Source: Canna indica
Lineage: Eukaryota; Streptophyta; Magnoliopsida; Zingiberales; Cannaceae
DNA length: 64,000 bases
Direction of reading: 5' to 3'
Assembly: GCA_034359265.1 (NCBI GenBank)
Contig: CP136896.1
Coordinates: 32,552,001-32,616,000 of the forward strand
Shown one piece after another: positions 1 through 10,025 of this stretch; the first letter of the stretch is position 1, and every line of letters starts with the position of its first letter. The position numbers and the translations under genes are program-made. The notes beneath the pieces were generated by a model. The model was not told where the DNA came from and made no database searches. It was given only the letters and a program-made list of their open reading frames with translations.

Positions 1-346
1 ATTCATTCGATATATCTCTTCATGATATCATGTATTAATTAGTCTCTCATTCGATATGCTATTTTCGTCCCTTGAGTTGGTTGACTTCGTTTTCATGAAA
101 ACTAGTTTTCAAGTCCCAACTTTGACTAGATTGACTTTTCTTGCCCTTTTTGATTGATGTCAAAAGGGGAAGAAAAATATAGGTAAAATGGGAAGAAAAT
201 ATAGGAAAACCATGCATATAGATAGGGGGAGTTTATTTTCATAGATATGCATGTTGATAGAGGGAGAAATCCCATGTTTTATATCCTTTGCACTTTTATA
301 TATATATTTTCTTAAGGATGTTTGTCATCATCAAAAAGGGGGAGAT
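1..346 (+). mobile_element. 3' internal end of SIRE-type copia element Sire1
   Basis: This is the last part of a Ty1/copia internal region, ending in a purine tract directly before an LTR that starts TGTTGG. No coding domain is recognisable. It holds repeated AAAGGGGAAGAAAAATATAGG-like purine-rich stretches, as is usual in the non-coding tail of SIRE elements. The 128-codon open frame from 251 crosses the LTR boundary and is not a gene. The coding part of the element lies left of the window. Confidence 0.75.
333..345 (+). other. polypurine tract of Sire1
   Basis: The run AAAAAGGGGGAGA lies immediately upstream of the LTR start. It is the expected plus-strand primer for reverse transcription, and it fixes the LTR start at 347 and the element orientation as plus. 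Confidence 0.85.
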
Positions 347-1021
347 TGTTGGCTTAAGGTTTTCAACCTTGGTCTTAATCTCGGTTTTGATGATAACAAA
401 CATGGAACTAATGATTTAATTGAGAAATCCTTTCAGGTACCATATCGGTTAGCGCACGACGTCCTCGATCAGAAATATCGAAGAAATCGGGAAATCAGAA
501 GGACGTTGGTCGATGCGCTCGGATTCGTCGGGAAGATAGAGTATAGGTTTAGGATGTCTAGTTTATATTGTAATATCCTCATGATGATGCATAAGAACCC
601 AAAAACCATCCCCGAATCCCAAAACATGAAAACCTGAAAACTACTCTGAAATAACCTAGGGAGCTCCTTGGAGGGCTATATGACCTGGATAGTTTCTTAA
701 CATAAAAAATGGCGGTAATTGTTCCTTGGGTTAAAATTAGATAATGAGGTATTTTTTAGGAATTTTTGGAAGCTTTTAGCCTAACCTTATTTGATCCAAA
801 AAATTAGAAAAGTTTTGTTTTCCGAAAATTTGTACTAGACACCAAAAACTAGATTTTGATTTTTTAAATATTTTTATTGAATCCAAATGGGGGTAATCCT
901 TATATAATATTTATGTTTTAAAGTTATTAACTTAAAGTTAATAGATATTATATAAGTAGACTTAGTGAAAACGGAACCAGAAAATGAACAAACAAAACCA
1001 AACTGCCCAGTCCAGTCCAGG

Positions 1022-1280
1022 TTCGGTCGACCGATCAGTCGACCGAATGCTGCAAAAAACTAGCAGTAGGCAATTCGTTCGACCGGTCGGTTGATCGAAG
1101 TGTGTGGAAAATTGGCAGTGCGTCCATCGGTCGACCGGATTGCGGATCGCTTATCTCACGACTCATTCGATCGACCCGTCGATCGACCGATCAGTGTGTT
1201 TGAGGCACAGAAAGCCAGCGGTCGCTCGAGCGATCGATCGGTCGATCGATCGACGATCGATCCGCATGCGACCGAACGAC
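1022..1280. repeat. CG-rich TCGACCG/CGATCG palindrome cluster in the Sire1 LTR
   Basis: About 260 bp are packed with short overlapping palindromes built from TCGA, GATC, GGTCGACC and CGATCGATCG, in an LTR that is otherwise AT-rich. The cluster ends about 60 bp upstream of the probable TATA box at 1340, so it lies where U3 enhancer sequence would be. The two overlapping open frames here (1091-1292) are side effects of the repeat. Confidence 0.8.
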
Positions 1281-1339
1281 GATAACAGCTAGTTTTCCGC
1301 CTGTTGAGCCACCTATTTCATTATATTCCTTCTTGGCTC

Positions 1340-1347
1340 TATAAATA
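1340..1347 (+). promoter_or_regulatory. probable TATA box of the Sire1 LTR
   Basis: TATAAATA stands in the middle of the LTR, just downstream of the palindrome cluster, with AT-rich sequence following. The place fits a U3 promoter of a copia LTR. No transcription evidence is available. Confidence 0.6.
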
Positions 1348-1759
1348 CGGATGCCAAAGCCTTCCTAAATAACTTTTGATCACTCTTAACCTTCATTGAT
1401 ACATCATTGATCAACTCTAAGCTTTCATTGAACCATTTTTTAGAGAAATCCTAGTCTGAGCTTTCATTCCAAGAGTTTGCCTTCAAGTTTGATTTGATTC
1501 ATCATCAAGGCATCAAGAGGAGCTAGGATTCATTGTGTTGTTGCTAAGTATTTGTATTGTTGTATTTTTTGCTCCATTACTTGTATATTTTCTTGTTTCT
1601 TTCATTGTATTAAAACTTGTGTAAGCCTAGGTTGCTAGGTTTGATTTGGTTGGTGGTTGTCTTGGTGTTAAGCCTTAATTCCACCGTTTTAAGCGTAGTT
1701 TACTAGGATTACTTCTAGTTGTCCCTTAGGTTGAGGTGGGAGAGTCACTACTGGAATAA

Positions 1760-2108
1760 TGGGCATCAGCAACGGCTGGCGCCATTGTTGAAAACCATCA
1801 GCAATGGCGTGCAACGGCGCCAGCCTTTGTCACGGAGCCGTGGCAGAAAATTGCGTCGCTGATAACTTAGCAACGGATTAGCAATGGCCACTCGGGCCGT
1901 TACTAAAAATATTATCCGCAACGATTTTGCCATGGATATGGAGCCGTTGCTGATAACATTAATAGCAACGGCTAGTGAGTCCGTAGCAACGCCGTTAGTA
2001 AAAGACCGTTGCTAAGCCGTTGCTGTAGGTCATCAGCAACGGCTTTCGATACACTTTTAGCAACGACTTTCCCACTGACGACCGTGGGAAAGCCGTTGCT
2101 GATGATGT
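1760..2108. repeat. left subterminal repeats of CACTA-1
   Basis: Many copies of AGCAACGGCT or its complement AGCCGTTGCT, often extended to TCAGCAACGGCT, occur in both orientations within 350 bp of the left terminus. In CACTA elements such arrays are the binding sites of the TnpA-type protein. Here the role is inferred from position and from the matching array at the other end. Confidence 0.85.
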
Positions 2109-2475
2109 AAATCTCAAAACAAAAAAATTTTAAAATTCCAAATTTCCATTGATACATTGATACATTATCTGATACATAACTCACACACCCATACACCCAT
2201 ACACACATTCATTCACACATCACAAATACACCAAGATATACATCAAAAAAATTACACTTATATTTATAATTATCCACAATAGTATAAAAACTATTAGAAT
2301 ACAAAATTGAAGTATCAATATCCAAACAAAATAAATTAAACAAGTATAGTATCTAAGTAACAAAGTCAATATAAAAAAATCTCACGATGACGATGGAGGA
2401 TGGTCTGGATCATATGGCGGGGTTTGGAGTGCTTGAGTGTACACCGGCGTGGACTGACTCGAGGATGATGGATCA

Positions 2476-3919
2476 GATTATGCCGAAGAGATGCCTGCTC
2501 CAGGATGACTTGACATGTTGCGTAGCATAGCATGCATCTCCGCCATCATCTGACTCTGGTGTTCCATCATCTCAGTCTGACGTGCGACTGTCTCCTCTAG
2601 TGTCCTTATCTTGCTACTATGATCATAACTGGATCTGCAGGTGGACGGCCGCTCACCAGCGACCGGAGGGGTCGGTACCCCAAGTGGCCCTAGCACGGCT
2701 CACGCATAACCACTATCTACAAAGCCATATACACGGCCATGGTTCCAGCCACCTGCGGCCTCGACCCACGCTACTGCGTCAAAGTCCTCGGGGGTGTCCC
2801 TACGCTGCACCATCGTCTGGCTGTAGGTCTCCTACTCGAGTTTGATTTTTTGTTTAATATTTATCGTAAAACTTAAATTATAAATATATAATGAATAATT
2901 TAAACAAATATATAGTTACCATAATGTATGCAGCGCGGTTGTCGATGTACTCCCCCGTCCCATGTACTCGACGGTGGGTCTGCTCAAACACCGCCATCGG
3001 GGAGGGTCGCTGGACAGTCCAGTCATCTGACATCGTCGTCTACATTTACAAAACAAATATATTAATTAGTACACGTAGTAACAAATAAAATATATAATTA
3101 AAAGGTATACTTACCATATGGTTCGCGTGCACTACAAATGCAATAGAGCCGCCGGTGTGACGCGCTGCTCCCCCTGACTTGCGATTTCTTGCCGCATTCC
3201 TAGAAACCTCCTGCCATCGATCCGTCGACCATATTCCCACGAGCTAGTCCCATATATCCGGAGTAATCCAATCGAGGCCATATCCCCGAGTAGCCGCGAT
3301 GTTAGTAGTCCCAGCTCGTGCCTTCGCCTGGGACCGGGCCTGCCCCAGCTGCCCGTTGTACCTCGCCCGGGAAATAGCCTCCCAGGCAGCGTAAATGAAG
3401 GACCTCTGGTCCTCAGCCCATGTATAGCGAGCCTGCAAAATAATAATATCAGTACCAATATTAATCATCATGCATGTATAAAAAAAATAATACGTGCCTC
3501 AAACTCGCGCCATAACATGTTGACGTGCTCACTAGGCACGTGAGACGATGTAGGCCATGCCCCGTGCATGTATCATCGAATGGTAGAAGAAATGCTCCTC
3601 GACACTTCTTCTTGCTTGAACCTGCACAAGAAAAATAAAATTTAATATTATATTATGATATAATGAATTTATAATGATTCATAATTCATGATATATTACC
3701 GCTCCCCAATCACGCTAATAAATCTACGTGACTCTGTGGCTGGTGGAGGCTGCCACCTGTTCGGCCCGCATGGTCGCCTGCGTCTGGGTGTACTAGCCTC
3801 AGCAGTATCATCGGTAGGAGGATTAGTAGCACGAGTAAGTGTTGGAGTCTTACCGATCGGAGACTCCGAAGCTCTCCTGCGATGATAACCACGACCAGAC
3901 ATATCTGTTGAATAGACAT
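2476..3919 (-). pseudogene. TnpA-like / Transposase_24-type second protein of CACTA-1
   Basis: This is a broken or intron-containing minus-strand gene in several pieces. The N-terminal piece (3902-3696) is basic and rich in Ser, Thr and Pro. The middle (about 3470-3120) has the Trp- and Arg-rich pattern of plant En/Spm transposase family 24, with WEAISRARYN and a Gly/His stretch ending in HTGGSIAFVVHA. The C-terminal piece (2696-2478) is a probable coiled coil with repeated Gln-Met residues (EETVARQTEMMEHQSQMMAE). In the family this protein binds subterminal repeats and helps excision. Frame changes may be introns or mutations; sequence alone does not settle it. Confidence 0.7.
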
Positions 3920-4208
3920 ATAATCAAATTATTGTATAAATAGTAGAGATATATTTAATAAAATATATACTTTACAATTATTCCTCATCATTTGAGTAAT
4001 AGTCTTTGAATTCTTCCTCTTCTTCCTCTTATTCATCTTCTTCATCTCCAGCTTCCTCAATTTCATGATCGTCATCATCAGCATATTCAACTTCTAATTG
4101 AATTGACGTTGTGTCTGCATCCTCGAGTATTGGAATAATACGATCTACAGCAGGAGGATCATCTTCTTGATAGAAACCATATGTCATATCAGGTATCAGC
4201 TCATTTTC
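3920..4208. other. spacer between the two CACTA-1 genes
   Basis: AT-rich sequence with a CTTCTTCCTCTT-type pyrimidine tract around 4010-4060. On the minus strand this tract would encode an acidic Glu/Asp run and could be the tail of the TNP2-like gene. No separate gene is seen. Confidence 0.5.
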
Positions 4209-6728
4209 TCATGCTATCGGATCAATTTTTCCTCTACCTTTAGTCTTACAGACTACACGCCAATCTGCTCTATCTTTATTTCGAGCCGGATACTTCGCGT
4301 AATATACTTGTTCGGCTTGTGATGCTAATATAAAAGGCTCATTTGCTGCCAATTTAGATTTATAATTAACCTCAACAAGTTTGTATTTTGGATGAACTTT
4401 CGTGCCCCTTTCTGTTGTGTCGAACCAATGACATCTAAATAGGATAACTGATTTCAAGCCGAAGTAGTGCAACTCTATCACTTCTTCCACCAGTCCATAA
4501 AAATCCATATCACATTCAACATAGGTTGTCCCTTTTACGCAGACCCCGACATTCATCGTCTTCTTTGTAAAAGCATATTCCATCGTGTGAAATTTGTACC
4601 CATTAACAAAATATCCGCTATAGCACGACACTAGTTGCGATGGTCCACTAACAAACTTAAATATTCTTTCATCTATTTCAGCTCCGTGATCTTTGCTGTA
4701 AGTCTGAATCCAAGTAGGGAAATCACGATTCCGTAATCTCTCCAATTCTTCATCGTTGTGAATAGAGTATTTTTGCATCATCTCAATGTCAAATATTTCA
4801 ATGAATTGTTCAATCTCTGGACAAATTGAGTAATACATACAAGTGTGCCAAATGATACTCTTCCTCGCTTAAGTGTCGAGATGGACGAGAACCAAAAGCA
4901 TGACCAGAGTGACAAAATATATTTAAACGTCCATCTGAATGTCGAACACCCCCGTCGTCGTTACGTGGAAGACGATCAAATCTTGTCTGTACCGTCGATT
5001 CAAAGTAAAATGAGCAGAATGTTGAAATTTCTTGGATGATATACGATTCAGATATTGATCCTTCAACAGCTGCGGTGTTCTTGTTCTCTCCGAATACTAT
5101 CTCTGGGAGTGTTGAAACACGTGCTAACATTTGTTCACCAGACAACATCGGTGGTGGCCCATCACTTTCGACTCTACCCTTAGTAAATTTATTACGATTC
5201 CTTCGATACTGATGGTTAGCCTGTAGGAATGACGATGACAATCAAAGAATGAGATTTTTCATCCGTTCTGAAGACTGATTGATTTAGAGTGTTTCATACA
5301 ATACAGACAAGATAGTTGGCCGTGAGTGCTCCAACCAGACAACATGCCGTACGCCGGGAAATCATTGATTGTCCACAAGACCACGGCCTTTAAATTGAAG
5401 TTTTGTTTCCGATGACAATCATAAGTGATAGCTCCCTCAGTCCACAATGTTTTCAATTCATCTATAAAGGGTCTGAGAAACACGTCAATTTCTTTTCGCG
5501 GACGCTTAGGACCCGAATAATCATTGAAAGATAGATAAATTCATCTTTCATACACATTGACGGTGGCAAATTATAAACTGTCAGCAGCACTGAATAAGGA
5601 GTTGCAGAATGTCCAAATGGATTAAAACCATCTGTGCACAATCCCAATCTAATATTTCTAGTATCTCTAGCAAATGAAGGATAACATGTATCCAAATGTT
5701 TTCATTCTTCACTGTTGGATGGATGAGTCATTACTGTATCATCACGACTTCTTGCATGCCAACTCATGTAGGGGGCCATCTTTTTCGACATGAATAATCT
5801 TTGAAGCCTCGGTGTTAGTAGAAAATATCGAAGCACCTTAAACGATATATGTTTTTTGTCGGACCGATTTCTTCTCCTTGTAATGAGGATGTTGACATAT
5901 AGGGCATTTATCCAACTGCATATTTTCTTCATAATATAAAATGCAGTTATTTTGGCACGCGTGTATTTTTTCGTACCCAAGCCCCAATTTACTCACCAGC
6001 TTTTTAGTTTTATAAAAAGTTGGCTCAAACTTGTTATCAGTACGCAACATTCCATTAATCAATCCTGCAATTCGATCATACACAACTCCGCTGATATTAT
6101 AATCGGCCTTGATGTTTAGGAGCTGTGTCATTGCTGAAAACCTAGTGTATTTAGGATAATTCTCATACAAAGGTTCATCGGCAGCTTTCAACATCTCGTA
6201 AAATTCTGCAGCTTCTTTATTTGGCAATTCAATCTCTACCACAGTTTGTACTTCTGTGATATCAACCGTTGTAGTATCTGGTGGGACTGATGTCTGAGTA
6301 ACTGGCTGATCAATATTATCATTCAGGTGGAATTGACCCCCAAGACTATCAAGTATCATAGTTCTATAAGGATTAGATTGACTGGATAAAGAAGCACCAG
6401 CAGAGGAAGATTCACCATATGTCTGAACGACAGGATTGCTCGACGTCCCGACTTCGCTTGACTCCCCGTGACAAGTCCATAGAAAATATCTTTGTGCAAA
6501 TCCTTTGGTATATAGATGTAGAGTGACAGTCTCCTGATCCAAAAATCGTCCATTCAAGCAAATGCAGCACGGACACCAGATTTTATCACCGACGCTAACG
6601 AATTTCCAATTCGAATTGGCGAAATTTAGGAAGTACGTTACGCCTAATCGAAACTCATTTGTTAAATCTCCACGATCAAGACGTCGGTACATCCAACTTC
6701 GATTAGCCGACATGATTCTATCAATCAA
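4209..6728 (-). pseudogene. TNP2-like CACTA transposase, frameshifted and internally deleted
   Basis: From the minus-strand start at 6728 the order is as follows. First comes a transposase-associated N-terminal domain with WCPCCICLN. The TNP2 core start follows (about 6100-5840), with a CPICQHPHY zinc-type motif. The next part has the typical CTDGFNPFG (5640 region) and FPAYGMLSGWSTHG (5340 region). Then come RRNRNKFTKGRVESDGPPP and, almost at once, the tail of a DUF4218-like domain (RPSRHLSEEEYHLAHLY). A DUF4216-like C-terminal domain ends the gene (4838-4209). A few hundred residues expected between KFTKGRV and the DUF4218 tail are missing, and the reading frame changes several times between 5840 and 4810. 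The protein would have cut the element ends; this copy is inactive. Confidence 0.9.
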
Positions 6729-6787
6729 TGATAATTTCTTTGGTTAATGCCTTTAGGTGAGATTGTCCTATTCCATACGGGATTTAT

Positions 6788-6971
6788 GTTATTCATATTG
6801 CACTAAGTACTTCTTTTAACCGCTAACATCATTCTAAATTTTGGCAGCATCTCCCTACAGTTCTCCGAATACGCATATCATCTGGGCGTGTAACGGAGAA
6901 CAAGAGAGATGCTGCCGAAATTTAGAATATGTTAACGATTAAAAGAAAAATATATGTGCAATACAAATAAC
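6788..6971. repeat. long inverted repeat (hairpin) in the CACTA-1 5' region
   Basis: The arm at 6788-6867 is nearly the reverse complement of the arm at 6894-6971, with a loop of about 26 bases. The core of each arm contains TTCTAAATTT next to GGCAGCATCTC, and matching continues outward through CTTTTAA and ATTGCAC. It lies just upstream of the transposase start on the minus strand, so a transcript would fold into a long stem with few mismatches. Its function is unknown. A small-RNA precursor or a control element of the transposon are possible readings. Confidence 0.85.
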
Positions 6972-7169
6972 TATATTCCCAAATTGTCCAATCAAGGACA
7001 ATTCAAGGATTGTACGTCGTATAAAAGATCATCTACTTCTTTTACACGAACATGCAATCCCCGAATGGATCTAAGTATTTGCTAAATCATATCCGACTCG
7101 TCGATGCGTACGTGAAACATATCAACTCGTCGGATGGATGATTATTTTCTAAATGTTTCGAGTCAGTTC

Positions 7170-7290
7170 GAGTCCATAGTAGACAATTCTGACACGAGTC
7201 CAAATTAGACAATTCCGGCGGGAGTCCGAATTTGACGATTCCGACGCGAGTCCGAAGTGGACGATTCTGGCGCGAGTCCACTGAGGACTA
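7170..7290. repeat. 26-bp tandem repeat in CACTA-1
   Basis: Four units of 26 bp start at 7170, 7196, 7222 and 7248. Each begins GAGTCC and contains a GACAATTC or GACGATTC core. A partial fifth follows. The open frame on the minus strand here (7281-7087) is produced by the repeat. Confidence 0.88.
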
Positions 7291-7560
7291 CTCCAAACTA
7301 ATTAACATTTTAACTAATTAATTAATATTAATCTACAATATTTTAACTAATTTAAATAATTAACCTACAATTATTAATCTAAAACATAATATTAATCTAA
7401 CTAAATTAATCTAAAAATTACTCTAAACTCTAACAATTAATCTAAAAATCATAACAATTAATCTAAACCCTAAAATTAATCTAACAAATTAAATAATTAA
7501 TTAATCTAAACAATTGATTAAAAATTAAAAATATATATAAATAATATAATATAAGCATTT
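7291..7560. repeat. AT-rich ATTAATCTAA-type simple repeat
   Basis: Low-complexity sequence with about ten spaced copies of TTAATCTAA or close variants. It sits between the tandem repeat and a GC-rich segment (7560-7790) that adjoins the right terminus. The GC-rich segment has an open minus-strand frame rich in Arg, Ala and Pro that I do not take for a gene. Confidence 0.6.
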
Positions 7561-7795
7561 CCGACGTCGGCGTCCAGTGTCCGGACACTGCATAAACGAC
7601 GGCCACCGGCCGGAATCCTATTTTAAGGGTTTCGGCCGGCTCTAACAAGGGGCGGAGGTCGAACGGGAGGCGAAGGTCGAAATCGGAGGTCGAGGACGGG
7701 GCGGCGGCAGCTTGGCGGTGGCGTCGGAAGAGAACAGCGGCGGCGGGCAGAGGAAGAGGAAGAAGGGGGCGGGCGCGATCGCGTGCCCTATATAA

Positions 7796-8040
7796 ACTTA
7801 TCAGCAATGGCTCACTTAGCCGTTAGAAAGCCGTTGCTGATAGGTTAATTATCAGCAACGGCTCACTTGTCCGTTTGAACGTCGTTGCTGATAATTTAAT
7901 CATCAGCAACGGCTCACGTGTCCGTTACAACACCGTTGCAGATATAGCATATCTGCAATGGCTTGAGCGGCCGTAAGAACGCCATTGCAAATAGCAACGG
8001 CTTGAGCAGCCGTTGCTGATGACCGTTGCTAAAGAACCAA
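7796..8040. repeat. right subterminal repeats of CACTA-1
   Basis: Repeated TCAGCAACGGCTCAC and its complement, spaced roughly 20-60 bp apart, mirror the left array. Motif variants AGCAATGGCT and GCCATTGC show decay by C-to-T changes. Confidence 0.85.
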
Positions 8041-8416
8041 TTTCTAGTAGTGAGTGCTCTCAGTAGGAAGGCGGGATACTTCTGGGTGTGGAAGTGGCTT
8101 CGGTTGGAGAACGGAGACTTTCTGATGTAAAGTCCTCATTGTAAGGGAAACAAGATATAATCTAGTAAATTTAGTTTAGAAATCCTAAGCGGGGTGCTTA
8201 GGTAGTGGAGTAGGCATTGGGACCAAACCACTATAAATCAGTGTGTTAGCATTGATATTCTGTTTGTGCTTAATTGTCTTATTTTTGCTTCCACATCCAG
8301 TTGATAAATAGCGATTTGCCTAAATAATTTAAGAAATGATTAAAACTGGAATTAGACAATAAGAATTAGTAAATACACTATTCACCCACCCCTCTAGTGT
8401 GCCATTTCACCCAACA

Positions 8417-9814
8417 TCATATAATTCTTTAATTTTCCTTTACTGCACTATTGATGTTTGTTTGAGATTTCCATGCTTGTACATTATTACCTTGCTGAAA
8501 TTTCTCTATAAATGCAGAATTTAATTGCTTTAAATGTTGCTATCGCGTGTAGTTTATGCAATTAGCTGTAAAATAAAGTCAATATAATTAGTATGTCTTC
8601 ATACACTTGTATTTGAACATATTCTTGCTCATGACATGTGGTTCACTCTTATGGAATGTGGCTAAGGATGTTAGATGAATTTAATAACACCATCAGGTGT
8701 TTAGTTATTGAGAAAATATGGATGTGGATGAGCTAGGTGTCACACCTAGGGAATAATCAGCGGACAATGATGTGCGACTAATGGGGCTCGGAATGAAGGA
8801 GGGGGGGGGGGGGTGGGTACGGGTAAAGGCCCAAGGTTTAAATAGGAAAACTTTAGAGCACTTTGCTTGTGTACTGTGATTTAGATGGTCTACTGAGGAG
8901 TGTTATTAGCCGCACGGCTACCACACTACTCAGCATTGATTAGGGTCTTGAGATTGCACCAACGGGACTGCTAGGTGTTAGACTCGAGTGGCGGAGGGTC
9001 TTGGGGTTTCATCAGTGGGCCACGCTGACGGTAGACCTGAGTTGGGTGGGACTAGCTATCCCTAACCCGGAGGGTTCCTGAGACTAGTGGCCATCCTAGT
9101 TGACGGACTCAATAATTTGATTGTTTACATTATGTGTGCCTCATTGGGCTGATTGTGGGGCCCGGTCTAGCCTGGTTTATGTAGAGAGGGGGAGCCCGGT
9201 AGGGCCGAACCTCCCTTACATATGTTAAGGCCTATAGCGGCCGAATGACACCGAGTTTGATAAGGGTCAAAGAGGCTGATTTACTTACTCTCTTGACATT
9301 GGAAATCGGTGGGTTATCATGGTGTGATCAGCTTAAATTCCTTATTTGTATCATACCTTGTATATGTTACCTCGCTGAGGATTTAGGTGGAGGTTCAGAA
9401 GAACCGCTCACTGAGTTCCTCGTGAACTCATGGTTTTATTTGTTATTTTTTTGCAGAGCCCGACCAGTGAGGTACGGCTTGGTGGCATGGTGCAGCTGGA
9501 GTGTAGGTGGAGGCACAGATCTCATAGCAGGCATCCATAGAGTCGTAGTCGTGTTATTTAGGGTTGATAATCATGCACTGAGTGGTCGTTTGTAAAAACA
9601 TTACTGTTTAAAACTTGAATTGTTATTTGAAAAGCTGAGTTGTTCTTTAAAGTTAAAATTGTTTTGAATTTAATAAAGTTTGGTCGCCATTTATTTCATG
9701 GCTTTTTCGTTGGTTCAGTGTTGTTCTTTTATGATTGGTTAAGTGGATGTGGTGGACTTCGAGGTATCGACACTTACCCTGGCCGATCACGCGACCCTGA
9801 GTTGGGGCATGACA
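8417..9814 (+). repeat. 5' LTR of chromovirus A, right part
   Basis: Begins exactly where the Sire1 LTR ends and finishes in GGGGCATGACA before the primer-binding site. It contains a 13-base G run (8801-8813), a CAGTGGGCCACGCTG stem-loop near 9020 and an intact TTTTTTGCAG|AGCC splice-acceptor-like site at 9455-9456. The 116-codon open frame at 9245-9595 lies wholly in the LTR and is not conserved in the 3' copy. Confidence 0.92.
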
Positions 9815-9818
9815 AAGT

Positions 9819-9830
9819 TGGTATCAGAGC
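9819..9830 (+). other. primer-binding site of A (initiator tRNA-Met type)
   Basis: TGGTATCAGAGC lies a few bases after the 5' LTR end. It matches the 3' end of plant initiator tRNA-Met, the usual primer for these elements. This is a binding site and not a tRNA gene. Confidence 0.92.
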
Positions 9831-10025
9831 ATTTGGTTAGGTCTTGACTAGGACTAGGAGTTGGATACCGAATGAGGCATATGCTAGCATGTCTACGTAC
9901 GGTATAGTTATGCTACGAGATCAGGCAACCATGACTCCACTCAGCGCACCATGCGATTAGTAACTTAAATTATAATTGAATGAGTTGGATGATATTAATG
10001 GAGAAATTATTTTTTTTAAAGTGTG

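Larger units (their letters stand above)
1746..8052 (-). mobile_element. CACTA (En/Spm) transposon CACTA-1, degenerate, with TSD AGT
   Basis: The element starts CACTACTGGAATAATGG and ends CCAATTTCTAGTAGTG, whose reverse complement is CACTACTAGAAATTGG, giving matching imperfect CACTA termini. It is flanked by AGT (1743-1745 and 8053-8055), the 3-bp duplication typical of CACTA elements. Both ends carry subterminal copies of an AGCAACGGCT motif. Its genes run on the minus strand: TNP2-like transposase (6728-4209), then a TnpA-like protein (3919-2476). Length is 6,307 bp. The transposase is frameshifted and internally deleted, so this copy cannot be autonomous. It inserted into the Sire1 LTR and is the innermost, hence youngest, insertion of its nest. 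Confidence 0.95.
347..8416 (+). mobile_element. 3' LTR of Sire1, interrupted by CACTA-1
   Basis: The LTR begins TGTTGG after the polypurine tract and ends CCAACA, a perfect 6-bp terminal inverted repeat. Removing CACTA-1 and its 3-bp target duplication leaves an LTR of about 1.76 kb. A related LTR (Sire2, 22297-22739) reads straight across the CACTA-1 insertion point, giving a second, uninterrupted view of this segment. The next bases (8417 on) are LTR sequence of chromovirus A, so Sire1 inserted into the 5' LTR of A. Confidence 0.88.

Noticed and set aside
1091..1292. Two overlapping frames of about 60 codons rich in Arg, Asp and Ser
   Set aside because: Side effect of the TCGA/GATC palindrome cluster.
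7481..7807. 108-codon minus-strand frame rich in Arg, Ala and Leu next to the CACTA-1 end
   Set aside because: GC-rich terminal region followed by AT-rich tail, no family pattern; likely leader DNA of the transposon.
8801..8813. Run of 13 G in LTR A as a functional quadruplex
   Set aside because: The matching part of the 3' LTR has a shorter, interrupted run, so it looks like slippage.
9815..9835. tRNA-like sequence at LTR ends
   Set aside because: Only the 12-16 bases matching the tRNA 3' end are present. These are primer-binding sites; no cloverleaf can be drawn around them and no tRNA gene was seen in the window.
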